DNA of 64,000 bases from Datnioides undecimradiatus (taxonomy: Eukaryota; Chordata; Actinopteri; Lobotiformes; Datnioididae): assembly GCA_008933995.1 (NCBI GenBank), contig WARS01000011.1, positions 17,939,516 through 18,003,515 on the forward strand, in the 5' to 3' direction. The position numbers and the translations under genes were made by a program. Shown here one piece after another: positions 11,601-22,600 of this stretch. Below the pieces are notes generated by a model. The model had not been told where the DNA came from. It saw only the letters and a program-made list of their open reading frames with translations, and did no database searches. Within the stretch, counting starts at the first letter, position 1; each line of letters begins with the position of its first letter.

Positions 11601-14600
11601 TTTGGAACCAATCAATCAAACCATAACAGAAGGTGGGCAGGCAATGTTTATAAGTAACTAAACCTGCAAACCTTAAACCTTGATGGAAGCACAGTCCAAA
11701 TATCAACAGTAACACAGAAGGAGCGCCTCAGATGAATAACGATTACCTTCCTCTGCTCTGCCACGGTTCTCTCCTCCTGGACGATGGTTTCCTCCATTTT
11801 GCGGAGCTTCTTCTTCTGCTGCTCCAGTTGGTTTTGTTCGTACTCCAGCTGTGCGTTCAAATGAGCGCAATGAGTCTCAAACTCCAGCCTGGAGAGAAAG
11901 GCATATCATGAAGGCTTTTGGTGACTGGACAAACACTGAGAACACGTTTTTTCTTATAATCTGAAATCACGCAGATTTAATGTTAATCCCTCCCTTATGA
12001 CACTAAAGACAGTGGCGCGTGGTCGTCGTACCGCTTCTTGTCAAGCTCTGCCTGCTGTTTCAGATGCTCCTGCTCGTACTCTCTGATGCTGTCCACGCCG
12101 ATCTCGGCACAGAAGTCAGAAAACACCAAGTCCTCCATCTAAATACACAGAGCGTGTGTGCTGTGAGGTACAATGTGACCAGGCTTTGCTGTGGAAGAGG
12201 ACACTGAAATGGTTTATTTAGCACCTGACAGCTGCAGCTTTACAGAAATGAAACATGTTCTAGATGTGAGGAAATGTCCCAACCCCCCTGTAAAATGAAT
12301 GACCCCACCCTCTAACCACTGATATTGCACTGAAAATGACTGATGATACACCAACCAGCTGTTATTCAGCTCAGCTGAGGCAACTAAAGCAGGAAAGGAA
12401 CGTCAGTAAAAGCTGAAAATCCAGTATCATGGGGGTTGTAACTGCAGTCAAAGCCAGTGTGAGGATGGTGCGCAGAGGGCAGTACCTGGTCAATCTGGCC
12501 TCTGATCTGTCTCATCTCAGCCTCCTTTGCCTCCACACACTCCCGCTGCATCTGGATCTGAGAGTCCAGGTTTGCGAGTTCACTCTCCATACGAGAAATC
12601 TCCTGAAAACAATCAGCGGGGCGCGACGTGGCAATTTACAGGAGAGTCGTGATAAAAGAGTCTGAATTAGGACAATTTGTTTGATTAAGTCAGAGGTCTG
12701 TGACACTACCGCTTGGCATTTCACGATGTTTTTCTTCTGGAGGTGTTCCAGCTCAGTTTTGGAGTATTTGAGGCGGGTTTTCGCACCCTGGGCCTGAGCG
12801 ATGATCTGGTTCAGGTCCGACTCCTTGCGCTTTAGCTTCATCAAGTCCTGTTACAGGACCAGAACAGAGGCAGAAAGAACACTGAGAATAACTAGCAGCA
12901 TGCATATCAAAGGATGTTGTAGTTAAAACATGTGTTAGAGTCTGACATGTTGTGCGCTGACCCACCCGCAGCTCTGCGGTCAGCTGCTCCTTCCGTTCCT
13001 TCAGCTGCCTCATGGCCTTTTCGTCCCAGCAGCGAGCTTTGGTCCGCAGGTCGCTGGAGCCTCCAGAGATCACGCCTGACTTTGCAAACAGCGTCCCGTC
13101 CAGAGATATGGTCTACAGAACACACACCTGATTACACGTCAGCTCGGCAACGACTGATCCACCAGTTTCTGACAAAGCAGAATGACTGGACCAAATAAAG
13201 GCTTGTGCTCTTTGTCTGACTCCGGGTTTACCTTAAGGCGCTCCTGCCCATCAAAGGCCATGCCCCTTGCTTCTTTGATGGTTTCACACACCAGCGCGTT
13301 GCCACAGACGAACTGCACCACCTTCCTCAGCTGGGCGGCGCCTGTGGCTGCGTTAACCTGCACCACATCAACCACCATCTTGGCACCAGGCACCTCCCTC
13401 AGTCGCTCGTTCAGAGGACCCACCTGGGCGACACAGTTGTGATGGTTACCGCTGAAACGACTCAGTCTTTCTTTCCACGCTGTAGTTCTCAGTTTGAACT
13501 CACATCCAAGTAGTCGATGGGCAGGAAGGTCTCCGGTTCAGCTCGCTCCCCCTTCATGAAGCTGATGCAGTCGCGGGCCACTTTCTCCGACGCTACTACG
13601 ATGGCGTTCATGTAGCGGCCAAACACCTTGGTGACAGCCAGCTGGTACTTCTTATGGATGGGGCTGCACAAGTCAGACAGACGACCAAACTGGGACAGGA
13701 AAGAGAGACAGCTGACTAATAACGTCTTACTTTTCCATGTGAATGAAGTCTTTAAGGCGTGTTTAGCCTTCCTTACACTGCCTCCTTACTCATTATGTTT
13801 GTTTCTTACCACAGCTTCAGGGTAAAGTCTGCGGAGTTTGTCCAGCAGCTCTTTGCGTTGCAGCTGCCGTTTGCTCTCCTGGGTGTCCAGACGGGCGTTC
13901 CCCAGCTCCTCCAGCACCTGACCCAGCTCCCGGTTCACCTCCTCGGTGCGCTGGCGGCCCCGCTGCAGCTCTGCGCCCAGGCTCTCCTCTCGCTGACCGT
14001 ACTCTCCAAGGGATGAGCTGAAACGAACAGCAGCTCTATAAAGTATGCTTGTTTTTCTTCTGCGGTGTTACTGCCCGACTTTATCACTGACAGTCGGGAC
14101 AGTCGCTGTCATTACATGTGGAATACAGTGTGCATTTAACATACTTGCACTTCTTGATGTACTCCTCTAGCTTCTCTGCTCTGCTCGTGAAATCTTCGAG
14201 CTGAGACTGATTGTTCCTGATGGCAGCCTACAAGAGATGATGTTTCAAGAACGCTAACTGTACGTATTGACCTTTTTTCCATTAAATAGTAAATGGTTTA
14301 TTTCCTGAAATTGCTGAAAGTCTTCTAGAAAGTCTAATTCCCTATAAATGTTTATAATTTAGCACAAAGCCTCATTTTGATTCGTCAAAATGACCCAAAA
14401 GCACAAACCTAACACTTCCTCTAGTGTTTCAGTGGACAGAAACTCTGACTTGCAAGGCTTCCCTACTGCACTTGACATGTTGCTACTGGTAAATTCAGCG
14501 TATCATGTCAGAAGGTGACACTGATATGTCAGTGTTGTGTCAGCGGCTTGTTTTTGCTTCCTCCAAGAGGTCAAATAACTGCAGTCAGCATGTGAAAGAC

Positions 14601-15482
14601 AAAGGTTTTACCGTTTTGTGTTTCAGCAGCCGTATAATCCCCTACAATACCTCAACTTCCTTCTTCCTGCGCTGGTCGAAAGCCATCTTCTCGTAGTCCG
14701 CTTTCACCTCCCAGTGCAGCTTCTCTGCCTGCTGGGCGAAGACAGCCCCCCGCTTTCGAGCCAGCTCCTTTAGCTCTTTGTATCGCTCCAGCTGTAGCAA
14801 AACGCACATGCAGGACCTCCATGGGTTGTTATGTCAATGTCATTTTTGTGTCCGGTATGATTTACCGCTGTCTGATTGATGAGCTTTGTCCACCAGTTTG
14901 TCTGAACAGGAAAGGATGTGACATCGTTCGACACGCACTCACCTGATCCGCGTCCAGCTCGACGTCTCTCCCCCGTGAGGCCCCTCTCTCCTGGACCTGC
15001 TTCTCGTAGTTCCTCCAGGTTCTCTCCAGCTCAGCGATCTCCTGACGGCCCTCTGCCAGCTCCTGCTCTTTGACAGCCATCAGCTTCCGACTCTTCCTCA
15101 GGGCGCCGCGGATCTCCTCGGCCTTCTTCATGTGATGGGAGGAGTTTACCTTGGCTTTGATGTACTGGGACAGAGACTGGGCCTGGACATGCTCCTGGGT
15201 GCTGGGTAACAGAGCACGAGGAGGTTAATTCTAGTTAGTGGCAGACTTGTTGGCACAGGCCTCCTCTGTATATTATCTAACACCAGTTTCAATAGCACCT
15301 TTGTTTTAAACATCCCTTCACAGAGAAACTAAAGGGCTGGTGAGGGACAAATCAAACACCTGCTCCATTAACTGTACTTCACTGTTTTCTGATGTACTGG
15401 TTAATGCTTGTGCTTTTCTCGCAGTTATAACTTTAAAAAGTGCTGAGCTGTGAAAAGCAAATTTACTGTTTCATCAAGACTG

Positions 15483-15530
<48 letters not shown>

Positions 15531-18500
15531 GGATCTCCTTCTCTGTGTGCTGCTGCTCCCTGTTGAGGCGTCCATGCTCCTTCTTGCTGGTTTTGACCAC
15601 CTGCTCCGCGTTCACCAGCTGATTGTCCTTGGCAGCTGCAGCCTGCTGTTTCTCCCCCAGGGCGTCGCTGAGGGCCGCGATGCTCTTCTCGTTATAGTAG
15701 AGCTCAGCCAGGCTCAGCTGCAGGCGGTTCTGGTGAAGGTCGTCCACCAGCGCCTGGTACCTCTGGGCCTGGCCGATCAGTCAATCGATGGACAGGGAAG
15801 CTCACGTGAAACAGTTGCACAGTTGAAAGTGTTTACATTTCACACCAACATGGTAGAATTTAATACCATAAATGAGCAAATATAAACTGATACCTGTCAT
15901 TTAATGATCATGGTATACCATCAAACTGTTTAACAGCGCAGCCCTGATGACACTGAACAATCCATGATGCCACTCCTGTGCATACAGTAATCATTTTAGA
16001 CACATCATGGTCACAAAGTCTCACCTGTTTCCTGCATTTTATCACAACGCAGGCTCAGTGTATCAGAGACCGCGACTTGGCTCACTGAGCAGAAATCTGA
16101 TCTGAGAGCAGTTCAGGTGTCGACGTCTCTGATGACTGTAATGATTATTCTTCTTAAACCAACCAGAACAGCCTTCAGTCAATGTGTAGCTGTAGTAACA
16201 CTGAATATAAGTCATTTGATGTGATGTTTTGATGTTGGGGGATAGCGCGAGTTATTTATCTATAGTTAATTATGAATTTATCTGTAACTGCACCTGTGTG
16301 GTCACTAAATTAGGGCAACTAAGACACTATACTTGACACTGTAGCGTATTAAAGTCATGTTTTTGCGTAACAATACCTCCATCTTTTCCTGAGACACCTG
16401 CTTCCTCTCGACAGTAGCAGATTTCTTCTTGTTGAAGTGAAACTGCGAGTCCTCTTTAGCCTTCAGCATGGCCTCTTTCTTCTTCTCGTACTCTGCAGCA
16501 TACTCTCTCGACTGACTGATGCACTCAAACATCTTGGTCCTCTCCTTTGGGTCCTTTAAAGCTATGGACTCCACTGCCCCCTGGTGAGGAGCAACAGACT
16601 TGTTCGTAAGGCTCAATGCTGCGCTGCAGGACAGTCTCTATAATGCATCTGTATGTTTCTTTTAAGTTCCTGCATCAAATATGTTTTTTGTATTTTGTAT
16701 TGTACTGAGTCACAGGGAAAAACAAATATAATGGGTATATATACATCTGACCAGTGTTTACCTGAAACACCAGACAGTTTCGAGCTTTGGTCACAATGCC
16801 AATCTTCTCCAGCTCGGCCATGTATGCAGCCAGAGTAACATGTATACCATCGATGCGATACTCAGAGGAGTCACCTGAAAAACACAATGGACGACAGGTA
16901 TGAAAGCTATTGGTTTCGCATAACTTTTAATATGACGCTGTTATACTTGTTTCTGCCTGCGAAGGGCACCTTTTCACCTGTCTGAAATCACAGTTAATTA
17001 AAGTGACGCTGGAAGACTTCCATGCTCAAAGCCTCTTTCTCCTTCTCTTCTAGCTTTGTGCTTTCTGTCGCCTTCTGCAGGTACTTCCCCCTCCAGTGCT
17101 GTGCAGTCTGGATCTGTGATTACAAGCCTCCCAATGTCCAATGTTCCTGTTTAACACCCACTGCTCCAACATTTTCTTAGTATTGTAACCACTACCATTA
17201 CGATTACTGTGACTTTGTGTTGAAACTTGAACCTTTCTGCCTCTCTCTCCCTAACCAACAGATTGCCGCCCACCTAGAGCCAGGCTCTGCTCAAGGTCTG
17301 TTGCTTCTGACACCAATTGCTCACTCATTCTGGAAATAAGATCTGTGTAATTAATATAAAGAGTAAAGTCGTGTCCTCCTGCTATGATGTGCCATTATAC
17401 AAGTTAAAGTGAAAGGAAACTGTTCATTAATATACGCAGAATCAGTTCTGATCTGATTTATTAGCCCAACAAAATCAGTCAGATATTATTGGCAATATGT
17501 ATACAATGTTTTCCAATATATAATGAAGAAAAAAAGTCCTTTTGATAACACATTTGTGTCAACGCATTTACATTAAGAATATCTAACTGAAATATATTTT
17601 TTATATACATATTTACTCAATAAAACAGCCTTCTGAGAACATTTGCAGAGTCATATCAGTTCAAAATCAGCCTGCAATCCAAACAGAAAAGGGTTATTTG
17701 CATTCAGGCTCAGAGATCAGCCACCATGTCGGTAATCAGGGATTTCTGCCCTCTGAAATCTGTGTCGGTCAAAAAAATAAATAAATCCCTTATCAGACAG
17801 GCTTAAAGAAACACAAAACACCATACTTGATTAACTTCTGCAAAAACACAATTCAATTTTATTTATAATGCATGAAAAACAGAAGTTATCTCAGGTCACT
17901 TTATATATAGGACAGGTCCATACCATACTCTTTATATTAATTGTACCCCACAGATGGCATGAATAAAACTTCCTTTTAACAGCCAGAAACCTTGAGCAAA
18001 GTCTGGCTCAAGGTGGGCGGTCAACTGCCTTGACCAGTCTACATAGTGCTCAGGCAACAGGGATCATAATAATAATAATAATAATATTAATAAAACATTG
18101 AAGGAGTGGGTGTTGAAGAACACGGGGGCAGTGGGGGGTTGTAATCACATCCAGATTGCACAGCTCTGGAGTCAGAAATACCTGCAGAAAGCTTCAGGAA
18201 GACAGAGGAGGAAAAGCACAAAGCGGGAAAGTTAACATGCATTAATGGGATGTGTACAGATGATATGGAGAGACAGAGAGCAGCTCAGTAAATGATGATC
18301 TCCACAGCAGCATAACTAAGTCATGGTTCATCTACAAGACAGCAATTTTGTTATTTAATTATAAAAGGACTATTGTCAAAGATTCATGGTTATGAATGTC
18401 ATCAGCCAGAGCCTCAACACCAAACAAGACTGTGTTGAAAACAGGTTACTGGTGAGATCTTCTAGACTCTTCAATAAACCATAAACCACTAAAAATGTGT

Positions 18501-19234
18501 GCACACTCGGAAAGCTAGACTAAGTAAACTGACCTACGATGCTGCGGCAGAAGACGGTCTCCTGGTCGTCGTCGTCGCAGTATCGCATGGTGACGCGGGC
18601 GGGGTCGACTACCGGCTTCCCGATGTGGGCTCCGTGTATCAGGTCCCTGAGGTGCTTCACCCGGAGCGAGGTAGCCCGCTCCCCCATGGCAAAGCTCAGG
18701 GCGTCCATTACATTGGACTTGCCTGGTGTTAATTTAACATCTTCACCATTTAACTGAATAACTGAGGCGAAGACTTGTATGGCTGTTAGCATTCAGCCTA
18801 AGTTCACTAGGTTAGCCATCATTTAAGGACAGTTATCTTAGCAGCTATCTTAACATTAATTTATAAAATTAAACCTTTATTTAAACATATTCTCCGTGTT
18901 TTAAATTAACTCCAACTTTGAATTAGGTGATTGTCATTATAGTAATCCCTTTATGAATAGAAAGTTAATAAAAAAATTATATTAGCAAAACTTTGCCAAA
19001 GTAATATTAATGCTAAAGCTAGCTTAATATTACTCCGGCTAAGCTAGTCTCAGCTAGCACTGAGAGCTAACGTCGGCCGCTAATTAGCTTGGTGAAATGA
19101 TTAAAGTGATTAAAAGTTAACTTACCGGAGCCATTTGTGCCAATTATGCAATTAAATCGCATAAACGGACCAATAACTTGCTTCCCTCGCCACGACTTGA
19201 AGTTTTCAATATCGATTTGTTTCAGATACCCCAT
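8694..19234 (-). CDS. smc1b: Meiotic cohesin subunit SMC1-beta
   Basis: Complete: 25 coding exons, all GT/AG and in phase, encode 1236 aa (human SMC1B 1235). Exons: 19126-19234, 18534-18722, 16762-16874, 16377-16580, 15530-15768, 14943-15201, 14651-14791, 14145-14227, 13810-14017, 13504-13689, 13232-13423, 12966-13112, 12710-12847, 12486-12602, 12032-12138, 11747-11888, 11380-11525, 10965-11118, 10770-10868, 10532-10688, 10295-10449, 10047-10198, 9358-9427, 8884-8994, 8694-8786. The N-terminal ATPase half has Walker A GTNGSGKS (32-39). Long coiled coils flank a hinge at about 516-665 ([30 protein letters not shown]). The C-terminal half has the signature LSGGE (1128-1132) and Walker [11 protein letters not shown] (D1156, E1157). 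[20 protein letters not shown] and IHGAHIGKP match SMC1B rather than SMC1A. With SMC3, a kleisin and STAG3 it forms the ring that holds meiotic chromatids together and supports axes and synapsis. Confidence 0.97.
15484..15529. repeat. (AC)23 microsatellite touching a splice donor
   Basis: A perfect run of 23 AC units on the plus strand (GT on the coding strand). It begins exactly at the 5' splice site after smc1b exon 5, so the intron opens with repeat sequence. Confidence 0.95.
17037..17400 (+). repeat. Fish interspersed repeat, copy A (smc1b intron 2)
   Basis: The copy runs through the blocks CTCTCTCTCCCTAACC, GCCGCCCACCTAGAGCCAG, GCTCTGCTCAAGG and AATTAATATAAAGAGTA in the order of a repeat I recognise as very abundant in teleosts. 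Compared with copy B it has lost a central TTAAAAGGAAGTTT block, so it is a diverged, non-functional copy. Confidence 0.6.
17830..18060 (-). repeat. Fish interspersed repeat, copy B (inverted)
   Basis: This is the same family as copy A, read on the minus strand: CCGCCCACCTTGAGCCAG, TGTTAAAAGGAAGTTTTA, AATTAATATAAAGAGTATGG, CCTGAGATAACTTCTG and an A-rich tail with ATAAATAAAATTGAATTG. That tail is typical of the family. The two copies are inverted and about 0.6 kb apart, so the smc1b pre-mRNA could form a long hairpin. Confidence 0.7.
18068..18092. repeat. (AAT)n microsatellite
   Basis: About eight ATA/AAT units, slightly interrupted, in smc1b intron 2. Confidence 0.85.
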
Positions 19235-19330
19235 TTTAACCTTTCCTGCTATGCTAAAGCTGCTAATTGATTGATTGATTGATGCGTCAGAGGTGGGCAG
19301 GAAGTGGAAAGGCGGGAACGTTTTTTTCTG
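19235..19330 (-). promoter_or_regulatory. smc1b proximal promoter with E2F-type site
   Basis: This stretch directly upstream of the smc1b ATG holds GGCGGGAA on the plus strand at 19311-19318 (TTCCCGCC on the coding strand), an E2F-family site 77-84 bp from the ATG. Four TTGA units lie at about 19267-19283 and a TGACGC motif sits next to them. There is no clear TATA box. In mammals the SMC1B promoter is reported to be silenced in somatic cells through E2F6, which fits this site. Confidence 0.5.
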
Positions 19331-19537
19331 TATTAATGTTAAAAATAATAAAAATGCTATTTGTTAGGGATTTTATAACAGGTTCAGTGAGTTTCAAACT
19401 AAACAGTGTAAATATGCGATAGATCTACAATCATCACGTTTTGCCATTAGAGACAGATAATTTAAGATTAGGCTATTATATATTATAGACGGACAGAGAA
19501 AGAGGGCTGAAACAGAGACAAACTGGATATTCGTGAC

Positions 19538-19543
19538 TTTATT
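19538..19543 (-). terminator. Carboxypeptidase gene poly(A) signal (distal)
   Basis: Minus-strand AATAAA about 97 nt after the stop codon. It gives the short 3' UTR usual for pancreatic enzyme mRNAs. A second AATAAA lies much closer to the stop, at 19630-19635. Confidence 0.6.
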
Positions 19544-19629
19544 GGTCCACACAGAAGTCAGATGTCATCAGCACTGAGCGATGAGAAAACTGATCATGTG
19601 TTTTTTAAAGTTTATCGCCCTTCCACGGT

Positions 19630-19635
19630 TTTATT
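19630..19635 (-). terminator. Carboxypeptidase gene poly(A) signal (proximal)
   Basis: AATAAA begins only 5 nt after the TAA stop codon. If used, the 3' UTR would be about 20-30 nt. Confidence 0.4.
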
Positions 19636-19639
19636 GCCC

Positions 19640-22600
19640 TTAATAAGGATGGTCGCGGACATACTCCATGATGTGTTTCAGAGCCAGCCACGTCTCGGTG
19701 GCCGTGGGGATGATCTGATTGGCTGGCAGGACGAAACCATAGCGACCAGTGTCCCTCAGCTCGAAGGCAAAGGAGTACTTGATGCCCAGGTTGTAAGACC
19801 AGTCGATGCTGCCACCGCTGGCTTGATCTAAGGAGGAGGAAGCGGTGCAGACACAAGTTTTGAGTTTGAGTTTTAACTGGTATTTCAGCAAAACCGGCAT
19901 TTAATTGATATGAGTTTCAATAAAATTACTGGTCTTAATTAAGTTAATTAATATTGTGCACACTACATTTACTAACATTTACTAACTCTTCTTCATAGTT
20001 GCATCGGATTATTATTATTTTGCATAATTATAACTACACGTTTCAGCACTTTCTCATGCATGTAACTGTAAGGTGAATTTAAATGTAAGGTGAGCTGAAG
20101 TGAAAAAGAGAAAAGAACAGGTTACTCACAGATGATGTTGCAGATGCTTCCAACCTTGTAACTGGTGCCGTAGAGGGAAGTGAGTTTCTGCGCTGCCGCT
20201 CTGCCAACAGAGTCCTGTAGGGAACAACAGAGAAGGGACCGAGCACTGCAGTTAGACACCGTGCACAGATAACGCTGGTGCAGAGGGGGACATGCAGAAG
20301 AAAAGGCTATTTAGGGTTTCCACTTGAAAAATACACACTTCAAATGGAAAAATCTGGAGAGGGGTAGTAAATAATACAGGAATTCCAAGGTTCAACACAT
20401 CCCCCTGCAGAGTTTACAAGACAAGCTAGTTTTATATATATACAGCCCCAAATCACAAATTCATCTCAGACGTCTTTTTTGAATACTGGTTACTCCAGGA
20501 TTGTGTTTTAGGCAGTTTTCAGTGTCAATGTGCACGATAGTTTAAACTCGGAGAAGCAAAAAAAGAGGATTCCTGACTGAATTAAGGGAATCATTTGTCG
20601 TACGTAGCAGTAATAAGATTTTAAATGGTCAATTTATCGGTCCCGGAGAATATTATTTGAATTTTCAGCAGCAAAACTTTCATTAGACAAGAAATTTCAC
20701 TCCCAAGATGTCCAGCTGAGGTTGTTAAAGGAGTCTGCAGTCAAAAGAATATTGTCCTCGTTAAAATCATTAAAGTTATCGAAGGAGGCGTTTCAAATCA
20801 AGTTATAAGAGCCGAGTCTTTCATCTTCCTCAGAATACAGACATACCTCTGATTTTACTCTCCTGTGTGAGAACCGCTTTGCAGTCACAGTTTCATGACA
20901 ATAAAAAGGTGTCAGATTCGATTTAACACGAGCTCCCCTGACTAATTCAGCCAATTTCTTACCAGCTCGGGCTGATGGGGCACGTTCCTGCAGGAGTAGC
21001 CGTAGGGGTACATGAGCAGCTGGGAGTAGGCGTGGACTGAGATGAAGGACTTGAAGTTGCCGTGGTTCCTGATCAGGTTCACCACGTTCTTCACCTCAAT
21101 CTCAGAGTGAGCCGAGGGGCCGTGGTAGGAGTCAGAGCAGGGGTTCTTGCTGGAACCAGGGCCTGGAGGGGGAGAACAGATCAGAAATACATAGATATGA
21201 TAACACAAGACGTATTTATATACTGTACAGTGGAGGAGGGCTCACATACACCATCTAATGATTAATGAGGCTGGTAGTTTCCATATTTGTGCCTGCAGAA
21301 GACACATATGTTTAGCGTATACTGACCACCAAAGCCGGCATCCCAGTTCCTGTTGGGATCGACTCCACGGCACACGGAGCCGGAGATCTTGGAGCGGGTC
21401 TTGCGCCACATGCGGTCCTGTAGATCACACAGCCAACACAGTCAGTCGGTTAAACAGCAATATTTTGTGTTTTAGGATGTAAACCGACACTAAACTCATA
21501 ATGTTTCAGCCATCCACAGCGTTTCCGCTGAATGATAGCGACGTACATTGGTGTGGGTGTAAGCGTAGCCGTCGGGGTTGGCAAGGATCAGCATGTAGAT
21601 GTCCATGGTGTTCAGGAGGGAGGTCACGGAGGCGTCTGTACCATAATCAGTGGCGATCTAAGGAAGCCAAGTGAAATGAAATGAGTTGTATTTTCTGTAA
21701 ATCAGTGAATCATCTTTCCATATTTTGCCATATCGAGACAATAAAAAGCATATGTAAGGTTTTTTTTTTACAGATTTCACAACTTTCAGAGGAGATTTTA
21801 CACATCTTTCACCCGGTCTCACTGTTTCTGTCATACCTTGTTGGCTGTCCACACTCCGGTGGCCTGAGACACCCACTCTCTGGAGTGGATACCCGTGTCG
21901 ATCCAGATAGCGGGACGCTTGTTTCCTCCGGTGCTGAACTGAACACAAAATCAACAGGTCACACACACTTCCCACAGAGCAAACACACACACGGTACGGG
22001 CAGATTCAAACGCGTGTGTGTCCTACCTTGAGCACATACATGGGCCTGTTCTCATACGATTTCCCGATTTCCTGCTTGGTGACCAGCTTCGGGTACTGAG
22101 CCGCCAGAGTGTCCATCCAGCTGTAGATCTGTGGGTTTAACAGGTCAAGCATGGAAATGAACTTTACACAACAATGTCTGATAAACAATTCATTAACTAG
22201 CTCAAGAGACGTCTGTTTCTATATTATACAGCCCATAAACGCTCCACATGATGACAATAATTATTAAAAAGCTTATTATTAAAAACATTTTGGTGAATTT
22301 CTCCATTTAACATCCTGAAGTTTAGGTTAAAGTCTATTTGAGTTGTCTGTGGGCCGGACCCTGGCACTCTCAAGCTGCTCACATTGACGATCCCAGCATC
22401 GATCTGCACACATAGATTTAATTCTCATATTTTACTTTAGCAAATGTGGTAAAAACACTAACACTGAAGTTTGAAAACAAGGCAAAGTACTGCGAACTTT
22501 CATATGAGCACTCATTATGCTGAACAGCCCATTTCATTCATCACACTGTACATACTTCATTGTTTCCTGTTCTATAATGATGTGCCCTTGGTCAGACGTG

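Noticed and set aside
13139-13442. Overlapping frames on both strands around the smc1b hinge exons.
   Set aside because: They are antisense or out-of-frame shadows of the exons at 12966-13112 and 13232-13423.
18534-18540. An alternative GTAGGT donor for smc1b exon 2, 4 nt upstream of the one used here.
   Set aside because: Joining from it breaks the frame. The GTCAGT donor gives SIVG followed by DSSEYRID, matching the family.
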